A stretch of 64,000 bases of DNA from Adlercreutzia rubneri (lineage in GTDB: Bacteria > Actinomycetota > Coriobacteriia > Coriobacteriales > Eggerthellaceae). Positions 8,700 through 16,718 of this stretch are shown piece after piece (the first letter of the stretch is position 1; the number at the start of each line of letters is the position of its first letter). Under the pieces are notes generated by a model. The model made no database searches. It was given only the letters and a program-made list of their open reading frames with translations, and was not told the origin of the DNA. The translations under genes and the position numbers were made by a program. Location of the stretch: assembly GCF_009755265.1 (NCBI RefSeq), contig NZ_WPOO01000008.1, positions 1 through 64,000 of the forward strand. Reading direction: 5' to 3'.

Positions 8700-8727
8700 A
8701 TTGTATGCTCGCACCCATCGCCGTCAA
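8700..8727 (-). promoter_or_regulatory. Sigma-70-type promoter of the acetyltransferase gene
   Basis: On the minus strand TTGACG (8727-8722) lies 16 bp before TACAAT (8705-8700), about 45 bases upstream of the GTG start. Both hexamers are close to consensus. Confidence 0.55.
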
Positions 8728-8761
8728 AAGGCGAACTGGCGAGCGGAGGGGAAGCCGCGCG

Positions 8762-10306
8762 CTACTCGTACTCCACCACGGCCAGATCCGCCGGGCCGCT
8801 CACGATGAAGCCTACGTCGCGCACAAAACCGCCGGCGGGAACGTTCCCGTTGTGGGCGCCGTTGGCGACAGTGAGCCGCGTGCCTGAGGCCGAAGCCTTG
8901 CAGTTCCACGCGTCCTCCAAGGTCACCTCGCCGTTGAAGGGCACCACGACCGACCAGCTCTTCACGCCGGCGCTGTAGTTCGAGCCGGCCATCTCGTAGC
9001 GGAAGAAGGTGCGGCCGCCCTCCTCCCAACGGTCGGCCACCTGGAAGGTCCACTGCAGGGTGTCGTCGGCGGAGACGAGCATCTGGGCTCCGGCGCTGTT
9101 GTCCTTCACCTCGGCCCGGGCCAGCGCCACCTCCTCGCGGGAAAAGCCGGGGCTCTTCAGGGTGTCGACGAGCCATAGGCCCTCGTCAGTGAGGTCGTCC
9201 AGGGTGAAGCCGGAGGTCTTCGCGCAGCCGGGCTTGAACAGGGCCGCCGTCTCGTCCTTATTCGACAGGTTCCAGCAGATGTAACTCACGTCCAGCTCGT
9301 TCATGAGGCGTACCCACAGGTTCGCCGAAGCGTAGTCGATCTCGCCGGCACCGCTTGCCTCGCAAATGCCGAACTCGGTCACGAACACGGGCAGGCCGCC
9401 GGCCACCGCCGTGGAAAGCGCACGGCGCAGGTCATCTTCATGAGTGGCGGCGTAGAAGTGCAGCGCGTACATGACGTTGGCGTCGGGCAGCGGGTCGGCC
9501 GCCGCGGCGGCGAGATCCTGGGACCAGGTGGGCGTGCCCACGACGATGACCGCGTCCGGGTCGTTGGCGCGAATGATGGGGATGATCGCCTCAGCGTAGG
9601 CCTTGATATCAGCCCACGTGGTGCCGCCGTTGGGCTCGTTGCAGATCTCGTAGATGACGTTGTCCGCGTCCCCCAGGGCGCCGGACACGGAACGGAAGAA
9701 CTCCTCGGCGGCCCACTGGTTCGTGGCGGGGTTCGCATCCGACAGGGTGTGCCAGTCGACCACCGCGTACAAGTCGGCGGCCTGGGCGTACTGGACGCCG
9801 CGCACCACCAGGTCGTTCAGCGCCGCGCGGTCGCCCGTCTCCGTGGCGTAGCCGCCCTCTTCCGCCGAGTAGGTGGCCAGGCGCACAACGTTGGCGCCCC
9901 ACACGTCGGCAAGCTCGGTGAAAAACTCCTGGTTCACGTACTGCGGGTACCAGGCCAGACCGTGGGTGGAGACGCCGCGCAGCTGCACCGGCTCGCCGGA
10001 GGCATCGGTGAGCTGGGCGCCGACGACTTTAAGCGCGCCGGTCGTGGAAGGGGTGGGCGCGGGGGGCGCGGCCTCCTCGGACGGGGCCTCTCCCGCGGCG
10101 GCATCGGCCGGGGCCGCCGGCTCTGCCTCCAAGGTGTCCTGGGGACGGCTCGCGGGCTCTTCCACCACCAGGGCATTCGAGCCCCCGGCCGGGGCCAAGC
10201 CGCCCACCGTCATGGCCAGGGCCACGCCGACGCCCGCCAGCGCCACGAGCACCGCCACCGCGATGCCGATGCGCGCGAACCTTGCCCGTCCCGCCGTCTT
10301 TCCCAT
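8762..10306 (-). CDS. Membrane-anchored GH5-family glycoside hydrolase (cellulase-like) with C-terminal beta-sandwich module
   Basis: 514 residues from ATG 10306 (GAGGG just upstream); a GTG at 10342 would add 12. A hydrophobic signal anchor (about 9-32) precedes an Ala/Pro/Glu-rich linker (to about 105). The GH5 barrel then starts with QLRGVSTHGLAWYPQY. The acid/base glutamate is in IYEICNEPNG (about 222), the histidine in ALHFYAATH, and the nucleophile in VFVTEFGICE (about 309). After the barrel, about 100 residues (WTFQVADRW to VVEYE) resemble a carbohydrate-binding module, CBM2-like. It probably cleaves beta-1,4-glucan or mannan at the cell surface. This is unusual for a largely asaccharolytic family. 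Confidence 0.85.
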   Translation of the reverse strand: MGKTAGRARFARIGIAVAVLVALAGVGVALAMTVGGLAPAGGSNALVVEEPASRPQDTLEAEPAAPADAAAGEAPSEEAAPPAPTPSTTGALKVVGAQLTDASGEPVQLRGVSTHGLAWYPQYVNQEFFTELADVWGANVVRLATYSAEEGGYATETGDRAALNDLVVRGVQYAQAADLYAVVDWHTLSDANPATNQWAAEEFFRSVSGALGDADNVIYEICNEPNGGTTWADIKAYAEAIIPIIRANDPDAVIVVGTPTWSQDLAAAAADPLPDANVMYALHFYAATHEDDLRRALSTAVAGGLPVFVTEFGICEASGAGEIDYASANLWVRLMNELDVSYICWNLSNKDETAALFKPGCAKTSGFTLDDLTDEGLWLVDTLKSPGFSREEVALARAEVKDNSAGAQMLVSADDTLQWTFQVADRWEEGGRTFFRYEMAGSNYSAGVKSWSVVVPFNGEVTLEDAWNCKASASGTRLTVANGAHNGNVPAGGFVRDVGFIVSGPADLAVVEYE

Positions 10307-10351
10307 GGCACCCTCGCTTCCAGGGCCTATCGGCCCGCTCACTTCCAGGAC

Positions 10352-10981
10352 CTAGAGGCCCGATCGTCCTTCGTCAGGCTCGCCATTGTACACCGCCGCC
10401 GGCGCCAGCGTCACTTCCACACACATTCCCAAGGCGCAGGCCACATCCGCCAGAAGATCGGAGGTGATGTTGGCGCGACCTCGCTCCACGCGGCTGACGA
10501 CGGCCTGATCCACCAGGGCCCTCTCGGCCAGCTGTTTCTGCGTCATACCCTGCTCGCGGCGCGCCTCGGCCACCGCGCACCCGATGGACTGGCGCAACTG
10601 GCGCCGGTCGTCCAGTATCTCGCCATCGTCATCGACGGGAAACGGCCCGCGCAGCACGAAATAATCCTGCGAACAGGCCCCCTTCCCAATAGCGAGCAGG
10701 GCGAACTCGCTGTATTCCCGGAGGCCATTCGCCCTCAAGACCTCTCCCAGGTTCTGCCGTCCCGGAGGCACCACGCGCTCGGCCACCCAGCGACGCGCCC
10801 ACGCAGGCCCTATCGCGCGCTCCCCCCTTTCGACGAACGAGGAGAAAAGGAACGGCACCTCTTCGGGGCCTGCGCCCTCCGCTATCTGGATGCCCCATTC
10901 GTCGCGTTCGGCGTCGTAGAAGAGACGGCCGCAGGGAACGGCATTGCGGGCGCGGCCGTCGATGATGTCGAAGGCGAACAC
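10352..10981 (-). CDS. XRE-family regulator paired with the HipA-like kinase (antitoxin-like)
   Basis: 209 residues, GTG start two bases after the hipA-like stop, so translation is coupled. The first about 125 residues resemble a short HipA N-terminal-type domain (DIIDGRARNAVPCGRLFYD). An XRE helix-turn-helix follows (about 140-195: MTQKQLAERALVDQAVVSRVERGRAN). In canonical hipBA the small DNA-binding protein is upstream and separate; here it is downstream and fused to an extra domain. It probably neutralises or localises the kinase and represses the operon, perhaps at the inverted repeat at 11859-11878. Confidence 0.75.
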   Translation of the reverse strand: MFAFDIIDGRARNAVPCGRLFYDAERDEWGIQIAEGAGPEEVPFLFSSFVERGERAIGPAWARRWVAERVVPPGRQNLGEVLRANGLREYSEFALLAIGKGACSQDYFVLRGPFPVDDDGEILDDRRQLRQSIGCAVAEARREQGMTQKQLAERALVDQAVVSRVERGRANITSDLLADVACALGMCVEVTLAPAAVYNGEPDEGRSGL

Positions 10982-10983
10982 GA

Positions 10984-11844
10984 CTACCCCTCCCTCGACA
11001 GGCCGTCCGACCGGCTCTCGACGACGGTGCCCCCCGCGAGCAGATGCTCCCAGCGCCGTGCAAGCATCTCGCGCATCTTCGCAACATGGGCATCGGATAC
11101 CGCGTGGCCGATGCCATCGGTCAAGGCCCGTATGCGCCCCTCGCCGAGAGGCGGCATTGGCAGGGGCGTCTCCACCAGCTCGCCCACGAAGCGCAAGTTC
11201 TCTTCCAACGAGCGCGTCCCCAGGTAATTGTTGGCGTTCACGTCGCTTAAGGGGTCGAAGGCGCGCACGCGCTCCTCATCCCCGTAGCAAGAGAACACGA
11301 AGGACAAGCCGCTATCGAACAGCGGCGCGAGGCGCACCGAGCCTTCGGGGCTGCGTATCACCTCTATGTTTGCGCCGTGGCGATCCCGATTGGCGATGAG
11401 ATAATCAGCAATGATGAGGGCCGCCACCTGCGGGCCCCAACCGTAGCGCCGCGCAAGGTCGAACGGCGACTCCCCGGGGCGCCGGTTCAAGTCGTAGAAT
11501 AAATCGAAGGCCATCTTGCGCTCGTCGGGCGCGCGGAAGCTCGGCGACTCGTTGAGCCACGTCTCGCGCTCTTCGCCGTCGATGACCACGAGCCCGTGGA
11601 TGAGCCGATAGCGTGCATGGGGAATGCCCAGGTGCTCCATCACGCGGGCGGCCAGAAGCTCGTTGACACACTCATGGCCGTAAATGCCCCGGTAGCTGTC
11701 GTAGCAGGAGAGCTTGTAGTAGCGGCGCGCCCTCCCCTCGCCGGCCCGCGCCTTCGGGAAGGTGCCGCTCGTTCCCGAGGTTGTCGTGCGCTCGTCCCAG
11801 CGCAGGTGGCGGAAATCCTGCAGCTCCGCAACCAGATCGTCCAT
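10984..11844 (-). CDS. HipA-like Ser/Thr kinase (toxin-like)
   Basis: 286 residues from ATG 11844, chosen because GGGAGGGG lies directly upstream; a TTG at 11859 would cover that site. It lacks the usual HipA N-terminal subdomain, which seems to be carried by the downstream partner. The kinase core is visible: a catalytic loop with ANRDRHGANIEV (Asp as base, Asn for metal) and a DFG-equivalent in LAPLFDSGLSF. HipA kinases phosphorylate translation factors such as aminoacyl-tRNA synthetases and arrest growth; the target here is unknown. It and the XRE gene form a two-gene unit. Confidence 0.75.
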   Translation of the reverse strand: MDDLVAELQDFRHLRWDERTTTSGTSGTFPKARAGEGRARRYYKLSCYDSYRGIYGHECVNELLAARVMEHLGIPHARYRLIHGLVVIDGEERETWLNESPSFRAPDERKMAFDLFYDLNRRPGESPFDLARRYGWGPQVAALIIADYLIANRDRHGANIEVIRSPEGSVRLAPLFDSGLSFVFSCYGDEERVRAFDPLSDVNANNYLGTRSLEENLRFVGELVETPLPMPPLGEGRIRALTDGIGHAVSDAHVAKMREMLARRWEHLLAGGTVVESRSDGLSREG

Positions 11845-11858
11845 AGCCCCTCCCTTCA

Positions 11859-11878
11859 ATATGATTTTTGCATCATAT
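11859..11878. promoter_or_regulatory. Inverted repeat, candidate operator of the hipA-like/XRE operon
   Basis: ATATGAT (11859-11865) and ATCATAT (11872-11878) are separated by TTTTGC, 15 bp upstream of the kinase start. The right arm contains TATGAT on the minus strand, a possible -10 element, so a bound repressor would block initiation. No clear -35 is visible. Confidence 0.4.
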
Positions 11879-11890
11879 CACAGAAAGAGA

Positions 11891-13060
11891 TCAGACGGTC
11901 GCCTCTTTCAGCAGTGCAGCGCCGAGGGCGAGGAATTCCTGCTGGGTCAGGGTTTCGCCGCGGCGGCGGGGGTCGATGGCGGCGGCATCGAAGATGGCGG
12001 GAAGGTGGTCGACGATGTCGGCTCCGTCGAGGACGAAGGCGCCCCCAACACCACCAGACAGGGCGCCATCCACGGCCCTTAGCCCAGCCGACGAACCCGA
12101 GGCTCCCAGCAAGAGCGAGCCGCGGCCGGAGAAGTAGGTCTTGCAGGAGTTGGCGATGGTCTTGCGGCGGTTGGCGAAGGCGGCGTCGGCTACGAGAGCC
12201 GCAGCAGCGATGACCTCCGGCGTGGCAGGTGCCCCATCGGCCATGAGCGGCACGCGACGGTTCAGGCGGATGACGGCGGAATCGACCCGGGGCGGCGGGA
12301 AAAAGTTGCCCGGGCCCACGGGAAAGCGGCCGGCCGGCTCGGCGTGCAAGCCGAGCTTCACGGTGTAAGCGCCGTAGTTCTTCGTGCCCACGGCGGCCGC
12401 CATGCGGTCGGCCACCTCCTTCTGCACCATGACGGTGGCAGAGTCCAGGAAGGGGAAGTTTTCGAAATAGTCGAGCACGACCGTAGCGGCGACGGCGTAA
12501 GGGAGGTTCGCGACCAGCTTGTTGGGAAGACTCAGCTGAGGCTCCTCCTGAGGCACAGCCACGCGGTACCTTGATTCGCTCAGACAGTCCTCGCTCTGCG
12601 AAACAGCCCACTGGGCTGTTTCGTTCGCTGCGGAACTCGCTCGGTCAAGGCACCCCGTGTCTGCGCCGATCCCGGCCATAGCCGCAACAATGTCATCCCC
12701 GGTTACGTCGAGGGCGTCTTTTTCGATGAGGGCGAACTTGTCGCGCCAGGGGTGCAGGGTGTCGGCGAGGACGGCGGGCAGGTCGGGGTCGCGCTCGATG
12801 GCGACGACGCTGGCGGCGTGCTTCAGGAGCGCGATGGTGAGCGTGCCGATGCCGGGGCCCACTTCCAAAATGCGGTCGGCCTCGCCCACCTCGGCCAGGA
12901 CGATGATCTTCTTCAGCACGTCGTCGTTCACAAGGAAGTTTTGGCCCAGGGTATACTTGGTGCCGATGCCGTGGGCCTCGAGCACCGCGCGGGTGGCACT
13001 CGGCGTGGAGAGCGGCGACAGGCGCCCGTCGCCGCCGGCATAGCTATCGGTGGCCGCCAC
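11891..13060 (-). CDS. rsmA: 16S rRNA (A1518/A1519) dimethyltransferase RsmA/KsgA with an in-frame insertion
   Basis: 389 residues. GTG 13060 is used because AAGAAGGG lies just upstream; it overlaps the flavodoxin gene by 17 bases. It dimethylates two adenines in helix 45 of 16S rRNA. Family motifs: YTLGQNFLVN, the SAM-binding LEVGPGIGTLT, VVAIERD, and the catalytic PNKLVANLPYAV. It exceeds the usual about 280 residues for two reasons. About 40 residues (CLDRASSAANETAQWAV onward) sit just before PNKLVANLPY and coincide with a palindromic repeat (12565-12654). A glycine-rich stretch of about 35 follows TYFSGRGS near the C-terminus. The frame is intact, so function is probably kept. Confidence 0.93.
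   Translation of the reverse strand: MAATDSYAGGDGRLSPLSTPSATRAVLEAHGIGTKYTLGQNFLVNDDVLKKIIVLAEVGEADRILEVGPGIGTLTIALLKHAASVVAIERDPDLPAVLADTLHPWRDKFALIEKDALDVTGDDIVAAMAGIGADTGCLDRASSAANETAQWAVSQSEDCLSESRYRVAVPQEEPQLSLPNKLVANLPYAVAATVVLDYFENFPFLDSATVMVQKEVADRMAAAVGTKNYGAYTVKLGLHAEPAGRFPVGPGNFFPPPRVDSAVIRLNRRVPLMADGAPATPEVIAAAALVADAAFANRRKTIANSCKTYFSGRGSLLLGASGSSAGLRAVDGALSGGVGGAFVLDGADIVDHLPAIFDAAAIDPRRRGETLTQQEFLALGAALLKEATV
12565..12654. repeat. R1-type palindromic element inside rsmA
   Basis: Outer arms GGTACCTTGA (12565-12574) and TCAAGGCACC (12645-12654) enclose CGAAACAGCCC-ACT-GGGCTGTTTCG (12599-12623). The central hairpin and flanking CTCGCTC and TTCGCTGCG match the element at 5693-5812, with a paired G-C to A-T change in the stem. 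The unit is 90 bp, 30 codons, and is read through in frame. Confidence 0.7.
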
Positions 13061-13961
13061 GGCCGTTGCCCTTCTTCTTGGTGTTCTTCTTCCCGTAGGC
13101 CGGGCCGCCGCCCTTGCCGGAGGACTTGCGCGGGCCGCGGGAGCCCGACTTCGGGGCATCCTGCTTAGGGGCGGGCGCCTTCTGGCTTACGGACAGCTTC
13201 GCGCGATCCTTCGGGCGGTGCTCGGCAGCTTCGGTCGTCCCGTCGTTGTCCTCCTCCTCTTCGACTTCCTCGATTTCTTCCACGCCCTCCACTTCCACAA
13301 CCTCATAGTCGTCATCGAAGTCGAGGCCCAGGGCGCCGAAGCCGCCCACGGGGGGCAGCGGGTACTCCTCGGCGTCGGCCGTGATCTCGCCGTCAGCGCG
13401 GATCTTCCCCACCCAGTCGAGCACGAGCTCTACGGCAAAGCCGGCCACGGACAGCGCCGAGCGCACCGTGCCGATGAGCGGCTCGAAGCCGTGGGGATCG
13501 CCGCCGGCTCCTACCACGTGGATGACCGCAGAGCGCTTGGGCCGCGTGCGCAGGTCGGTGAAGTAGTAGGGCTGCAGGCGGTCGAGCAGCGCCTTCATCT
13601 GAGCCGGCACGCTGGCGAAGTACACCGGGCACACCACGATGAGCTCATCGGCCGCATCCAGGTGCTTGCGCACCTCGTTCATGTCGTCGTCGATGACGCA
13701 ATGGTGGAACAGAGCACCGGATTCCGCCACCGTCTCTTGAGGCAGCAGCGGATCGCCCTCCTCGAACACGTGGATGGGCTCCTCGGCGACGGCGCGGCAC
13801 TCATCGCAGCCGATACACGGCCGCACCTCGGTGGACGACACCGACACGATGGACACCCCGTCCTCCGGGCACTCCTCGATGCAGGCATTGAACAGCTCGT
13901 CGGCCAGCGCGGCACTGCGCCCATCGGCCCGACACGACCCGTGCAAAATCACTCTATGCAT
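13044..13961 (-). CDS. Flavodoxin-fold NADPH-dependent FMN reductase-like protein with charged tail
   Basis: 305 residues from ATG 13961, overlapping the tatD stop by 8 bases. It has a flavodoxin-like fold: HGSCRADGRSAALADELFNAC for flavin phosphate, PCIGCDECRA (a conserved cysteine segment in this family) and VCPVYFASVPAQMKALLDRLQPYYF. Related proteins are iron-sulfur flavoproteins or FMN reductases. From about residue 210 a glutamate-rich stretch gives way to a lysine/glycine/arginine-rich tail (KKNTKKKGNGRGGHR) that could bind nucleic acid. It sits where RNase M5 is common in metG-tatD-rnmV-rsmA operons, which hints at a link to rRNA maturation, but this is inference. Confidence 0.75.
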   Translation of the reverse strand: MHRVILHGSCRADGRSAALADELFNACIEECPEDGVSIVSVSSTEVRPCIGCDECRAVAEEPIHVFEEGDPLLPQETVAESGALFHHCVIDDDMNEVRKHLDAADELIVVCPVYFASVPAQMKALLDRLQPYYFTDLRTRPKRSAVIHVVGAGGDPHGFEPLIGTVRSALSVAGFAVELVLDWVGKIRADGEITADAEEYPLPPVGGFGALGLDFDDDYEVVEVEGVEEIEEVEEEEDNDGTTEAAEHRPKDRAKLSVSQKAPAPKQDAPKSGSRGPRKSSGKGGGPAYGKKNTKKKGNGRGGHR

Positions 13962-14934
13962 TGCTGCTACCTTTCTGCCACGGGGTGGGCTTGCGGTTGA
14001 GGAGGCGCTGTGCGTTCTCGTAGAGCTGGGCGAGCAGGGCGGCACGGGCCTCGGGGGTGTCGGCGCCGCGCACCTCGCAGAGCACGTCGGCGGTGTAGAT
14101 GGTGTGGGCGGGGCCGCAGTCGGTGCCGCGCAGGGGCTCGGGGGTCATGTAGGGCGAGTCCGTCTCGGTGAGCAGGCGGTCGGCCGGAACCAGCTTGGCG
14201 GCCTCGCGCACCTCGTCGGCGTGCTTAAAGGTGAGCGGCCCCCCGAAGGCGATGTAGCAGCCGGCCTCCACCCAGCGGAACAGCTCGGCGGCGTCCAGGT
14301 TGAAGCAGTGCAGAAGGGTTCCCGCCTCGGGAAAGCCCTCCTCTTCCAGGATGGCGAAGCCGTCGTCGTGAGCCTCACGCATATGCAGCGCGATGGGCAG
14401 TCCCGCTTCCTTGGCCAGGCGAATCTGAGCGCGGAAGACCTCGCGCTGCGTCTCGCGCGGCGACAGGTCGTAGTGGTAGTCGAGCCCGATCTCCCCCACC
14501 GCGCTCACGCGACGGTCGCGCAAACGCTCGCGCAGGGCGGCCTTAAGCTCCGGCGCCCACTCCTTGGCGTTGTGCGGGTGCACGCCGGCCGCGATGCGCA
14601 CGTGGGGCACCGCCGGAGCGGCGACAATGCCGGCCGCCCCGTCGTCCTCTTCTTCCATGACCTTCAGATCGCGCGCGGCCTCCATGAGCCAGAGAGGCAG
14701 GACGTCGAAGGTGGCGAAGCCGTCCTCGGCCGGATCGACGATGGTCTCCACGAAGGCGACGCCGTGAGCGCCGGCACGGGCCAGCTCGCAAGCCGGGTCG
14801 GCCAGCATCTGCAGATGCGCATGGGTGTCGGCCACCGGGCCTTCCAGCACCGGCGAGGGCATCACACGCCACTTCCCCCCTTTGCGCTTCTGCCGAAACA
14901 GCGCATCATAAAAAACGGGATCTTGGTCTCTCAT
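13954..14934 (-). CDS. tatD: TatD-family metal-dependent DNase/hydrolase
   Basis: 326 residues, starting 6 bases after metG. It is a TIM-barrel amidohydrolase-type nuclease: metal ligands in VADTHAHLQM (HxH), GEIGLDYHYD (Glu), PIALHMREAHDD, LLHCFN and LLTETDSPYMTP (Asp). Relatives are 3'-5' exonucleases in DNA repair and D-aminoacyl-tRNA deacylase-like proteins. An acidic segment (EEEDDGAAG, about 95-103) is an unusual loop. It is part of the metG-tatD-flavodoxin-rsmA operon. Confidence 0.92.
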   Translation of the reverse strand: MRDQDPVFYDALFRQKRKGGKWRVMPSPVLEGPVADTHAHLQMLADPACELARAGAHGVAFVETIVDPAEDGFATFDVLPLWLMEAARDLKVMEEEDDGAAGIVAAPAVPHVRIAAGVHPHNAKEWAPELKAALRERLRDRRVSAVGEIGLDYHYDLSPRETQREVFRAQIRLAKEAGLPIALHMREAHDDGFAILEEEGFPEAGTLLHCFNLDAAELFRWVEAGCYIAFGGPLTFKHADEVREAAKLVPADRLLTETDSPYMTPEPLRGTDCGPAHTIYTADVLCEVRGADTPEARAALLAQLYENAQRLLNRKPTPWQKGSSNA

Positions 14935-14940
14935 GATCGC

Positions 14941-16518
14941 CTACAGCTCGGGCAGATTATCCACATCCAGGCGCGGGAAGAGGGGGTCGCCCACCTCCAC
15001 GGCGACGCTAGCGGGCAGCTGGCCCCAGGCCGTGGCCTCCTGGATGTCGGTGGTGTCGGCGATCTCTCCCAGGCCCAGGCGACGGAACACCTCGGCCGAG
15101 GTGTTCGGCATGAACGGCGCCATGTACAGGGCGATGATGCGGATGGCCTCCAGACAGTTGTAGATGACGCCGGCCAGCTCATCGGCGCGGGCGGGATCTT
15201 TCGCCAGCGTCCAGGGGGCGCTCTCCTCCACGTACAGGTTCACGCGGCTCGCCAGCTTCTGCACCGCCGCCGCGGCCCCGGTGAAGTCCACCTCGGCCAT
15301 GCAGGCGTCGTATTCCGCGTACAGGGTGTCGGCGATCTCGCGCAGGGGGTTGTCCTCGGAACCGGCAGGCGCCTCGGGCACGCGGCCCTCGAAGTACTTC
15401 GTGGTCATGTTCGTCACGCGGGAGACGAGGTTGCCCCAGGTATTGGCCAGATCGGCGTTGTACACCTGCACCATGCGCTCCATGGAGATGGAGCCGTCGT
15501 GGCCGAACTGCACGTCGCTCATGAAGTAATAGCGGTAGGCGTCCACCCCGAACACGCGCACCAGGTCGGCCGGCATAAGCCCGTTGCCCTTCGACTTCGA
15601 CATCTTCTCGCCCTTGGTGAGCAGAAAGCCGTGGCCGAACACCGTGTGGGTGATGGGCATGCCAGCGGCCATGAGCATCGCGGGCCAGATGACGCAGTGG
15701 AAGCGGGTGATGTCCTTGCCCACAAAGTGGTACTGAATGGGCCAGCGGCGATCGAACTCGGCCTCGCGCTCGGGGTCGCCGTAGCCGATGCCCGTGAGGT
15801 ACGCGATGAGCGCGTCGGCCCACACGTAGAACACGTGGCCCTCATCCCACGGCACGGGGACGCCCCAGTCGAAGCTGGAACGGGAGATGGACAGATCCTG
15901 CAAGCCGCCCTTCACGAAGGAGACGATCTCGTTGCGACGGCTGACCGGCCGGATGAAGTCCGGATGCTCGTCATAGAAGGCGAGGAGTTTGTCCTGGAAC
16001 TCGGAGAGCTTGAAGAACCAGTTCTCCTCGCCCGAGGACTCGTAGCGCACCGGGCGCTTGCAGTCGGGGCACACGAACTCGCCGTCCTCGTTCTTCTCCA
16101 AGTCGCTCTCAGCGTAGTAGGTCTCCTCATGGACGCAGTACCAGCCCTCGTAGGCGCTCTTGTACAGCCAGCCCGCGTCGTAGAGCCCCTGCCAGAACTT
16201 CTGCACGGCACGGGTCTGGCGATCCTCGGTGGTGCGCACGAAGTTGGTGTAGTCGATATCCAGCGTCTTCCACGCATCGGTGAAGGCCGGGGCCAGTGAG
16301 TCGCACCAGGCTTGCGGGGTCATGCCGTTCTTTTCGGCGGTCTCGGCGATCTTCTGGCCGTGCTCGTCGGTGCCGGTGACGAACGACACGTCGTAGCCGT
16401 TCATGCGCTCGTAGCGCGCGATGGTGTCGGCGGCCACCGTGGTGTAGGCGGTGCCCAGATGCGGCGCGGCGTTGATGTAGTAGATGGGCGTGGTGACGCC
16501 GAAGGTTCCCTTAGGCAT
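14941..16518 (-). CDS. metG: Methionyl-tRNA synthetase
   Basis: 525 residues, first gene of a four-gene operon. It charges tRNA-Met with methionine. The class I signatures are PHLGTAYTT (HIGH equivalent, about 19-27) and GEKMSKSKGN (KMSKS). A zinc-knuckle-like CPDC is in the connective peptide (about 153-156). The helical anticodon-binding domain fills the C-terminal third. It ends without the optional tRNA-binding EMAP domain, giving the short-form length. Confidence 0.97.
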   Translation of the reverse strand: MPKGTFGVTTPIYYINAAPHLGTAYTTVAADTIARYERMNGYDVSFVTGTDEHGQKIAETAEKNGMTPQAWCDSLAPAFTDAWKTLDIDYTNFVRTTEDRQTRAVQKFWQGLYDAGWLYKSAYEGWYCVHEETYYAESDLEKNEDGEFVCPDCKRPVRYESSGEENWFFKLSEFQDKLLAFYDEHPDFIRPVSRRNEIVSFVKGGLQDLSISRSSFDWGVPVPWDEGHVFYVWADALIAYLTGIGYGDPEREAEFDRRWPIQYHFVGKDITRFHCVIWPAMLMAAGMPITHTVFGHGFLLTKGEKMSKSKGNGLMPADLVRVFGVDAYRYYFMSDVQFGHDGSISMERMVQVYNADLANTWGNLVSRVTNMTTKYFEGRVPEAPAGSEDNPLREIADTLYAEYDACMAEVDFTGAAAAVQKLASRVNLYVEESAPWTLAKDPARADELAGVIYNCLEAIRIIALYMAPFMPNTSAEVFRRLGLGEIADTTDIQEATAWGQLPASVAVEVGDPLFPRLDVDNLPEL

Positions 16519-16718
16519 AGCGGGTAAGACTCCTTTTCCGGGCGCAGGCGGCCGATGACACCGCCGCTCCCCTTTAGGGTTGTTGCGTGCAGGCTATCTT
16601 AACACAGGGAAGGGCCGCACGATCCTTCGACTCCGCGCTGCGCCGTAGGCGCGTGATGGCGCGGGGCCGTGAGGAACCAGGGCGGCAAGGGTCGCGAGGG
16701 ACGCGAGCGCCGCAAGGA

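Noticed and set aside
13774..16299. An 840-codon plus-strand open frame opposite metG and tatD
   Set aside because: Antisense of well-identified genes; composition is typical of GC-skewed shadow frames.
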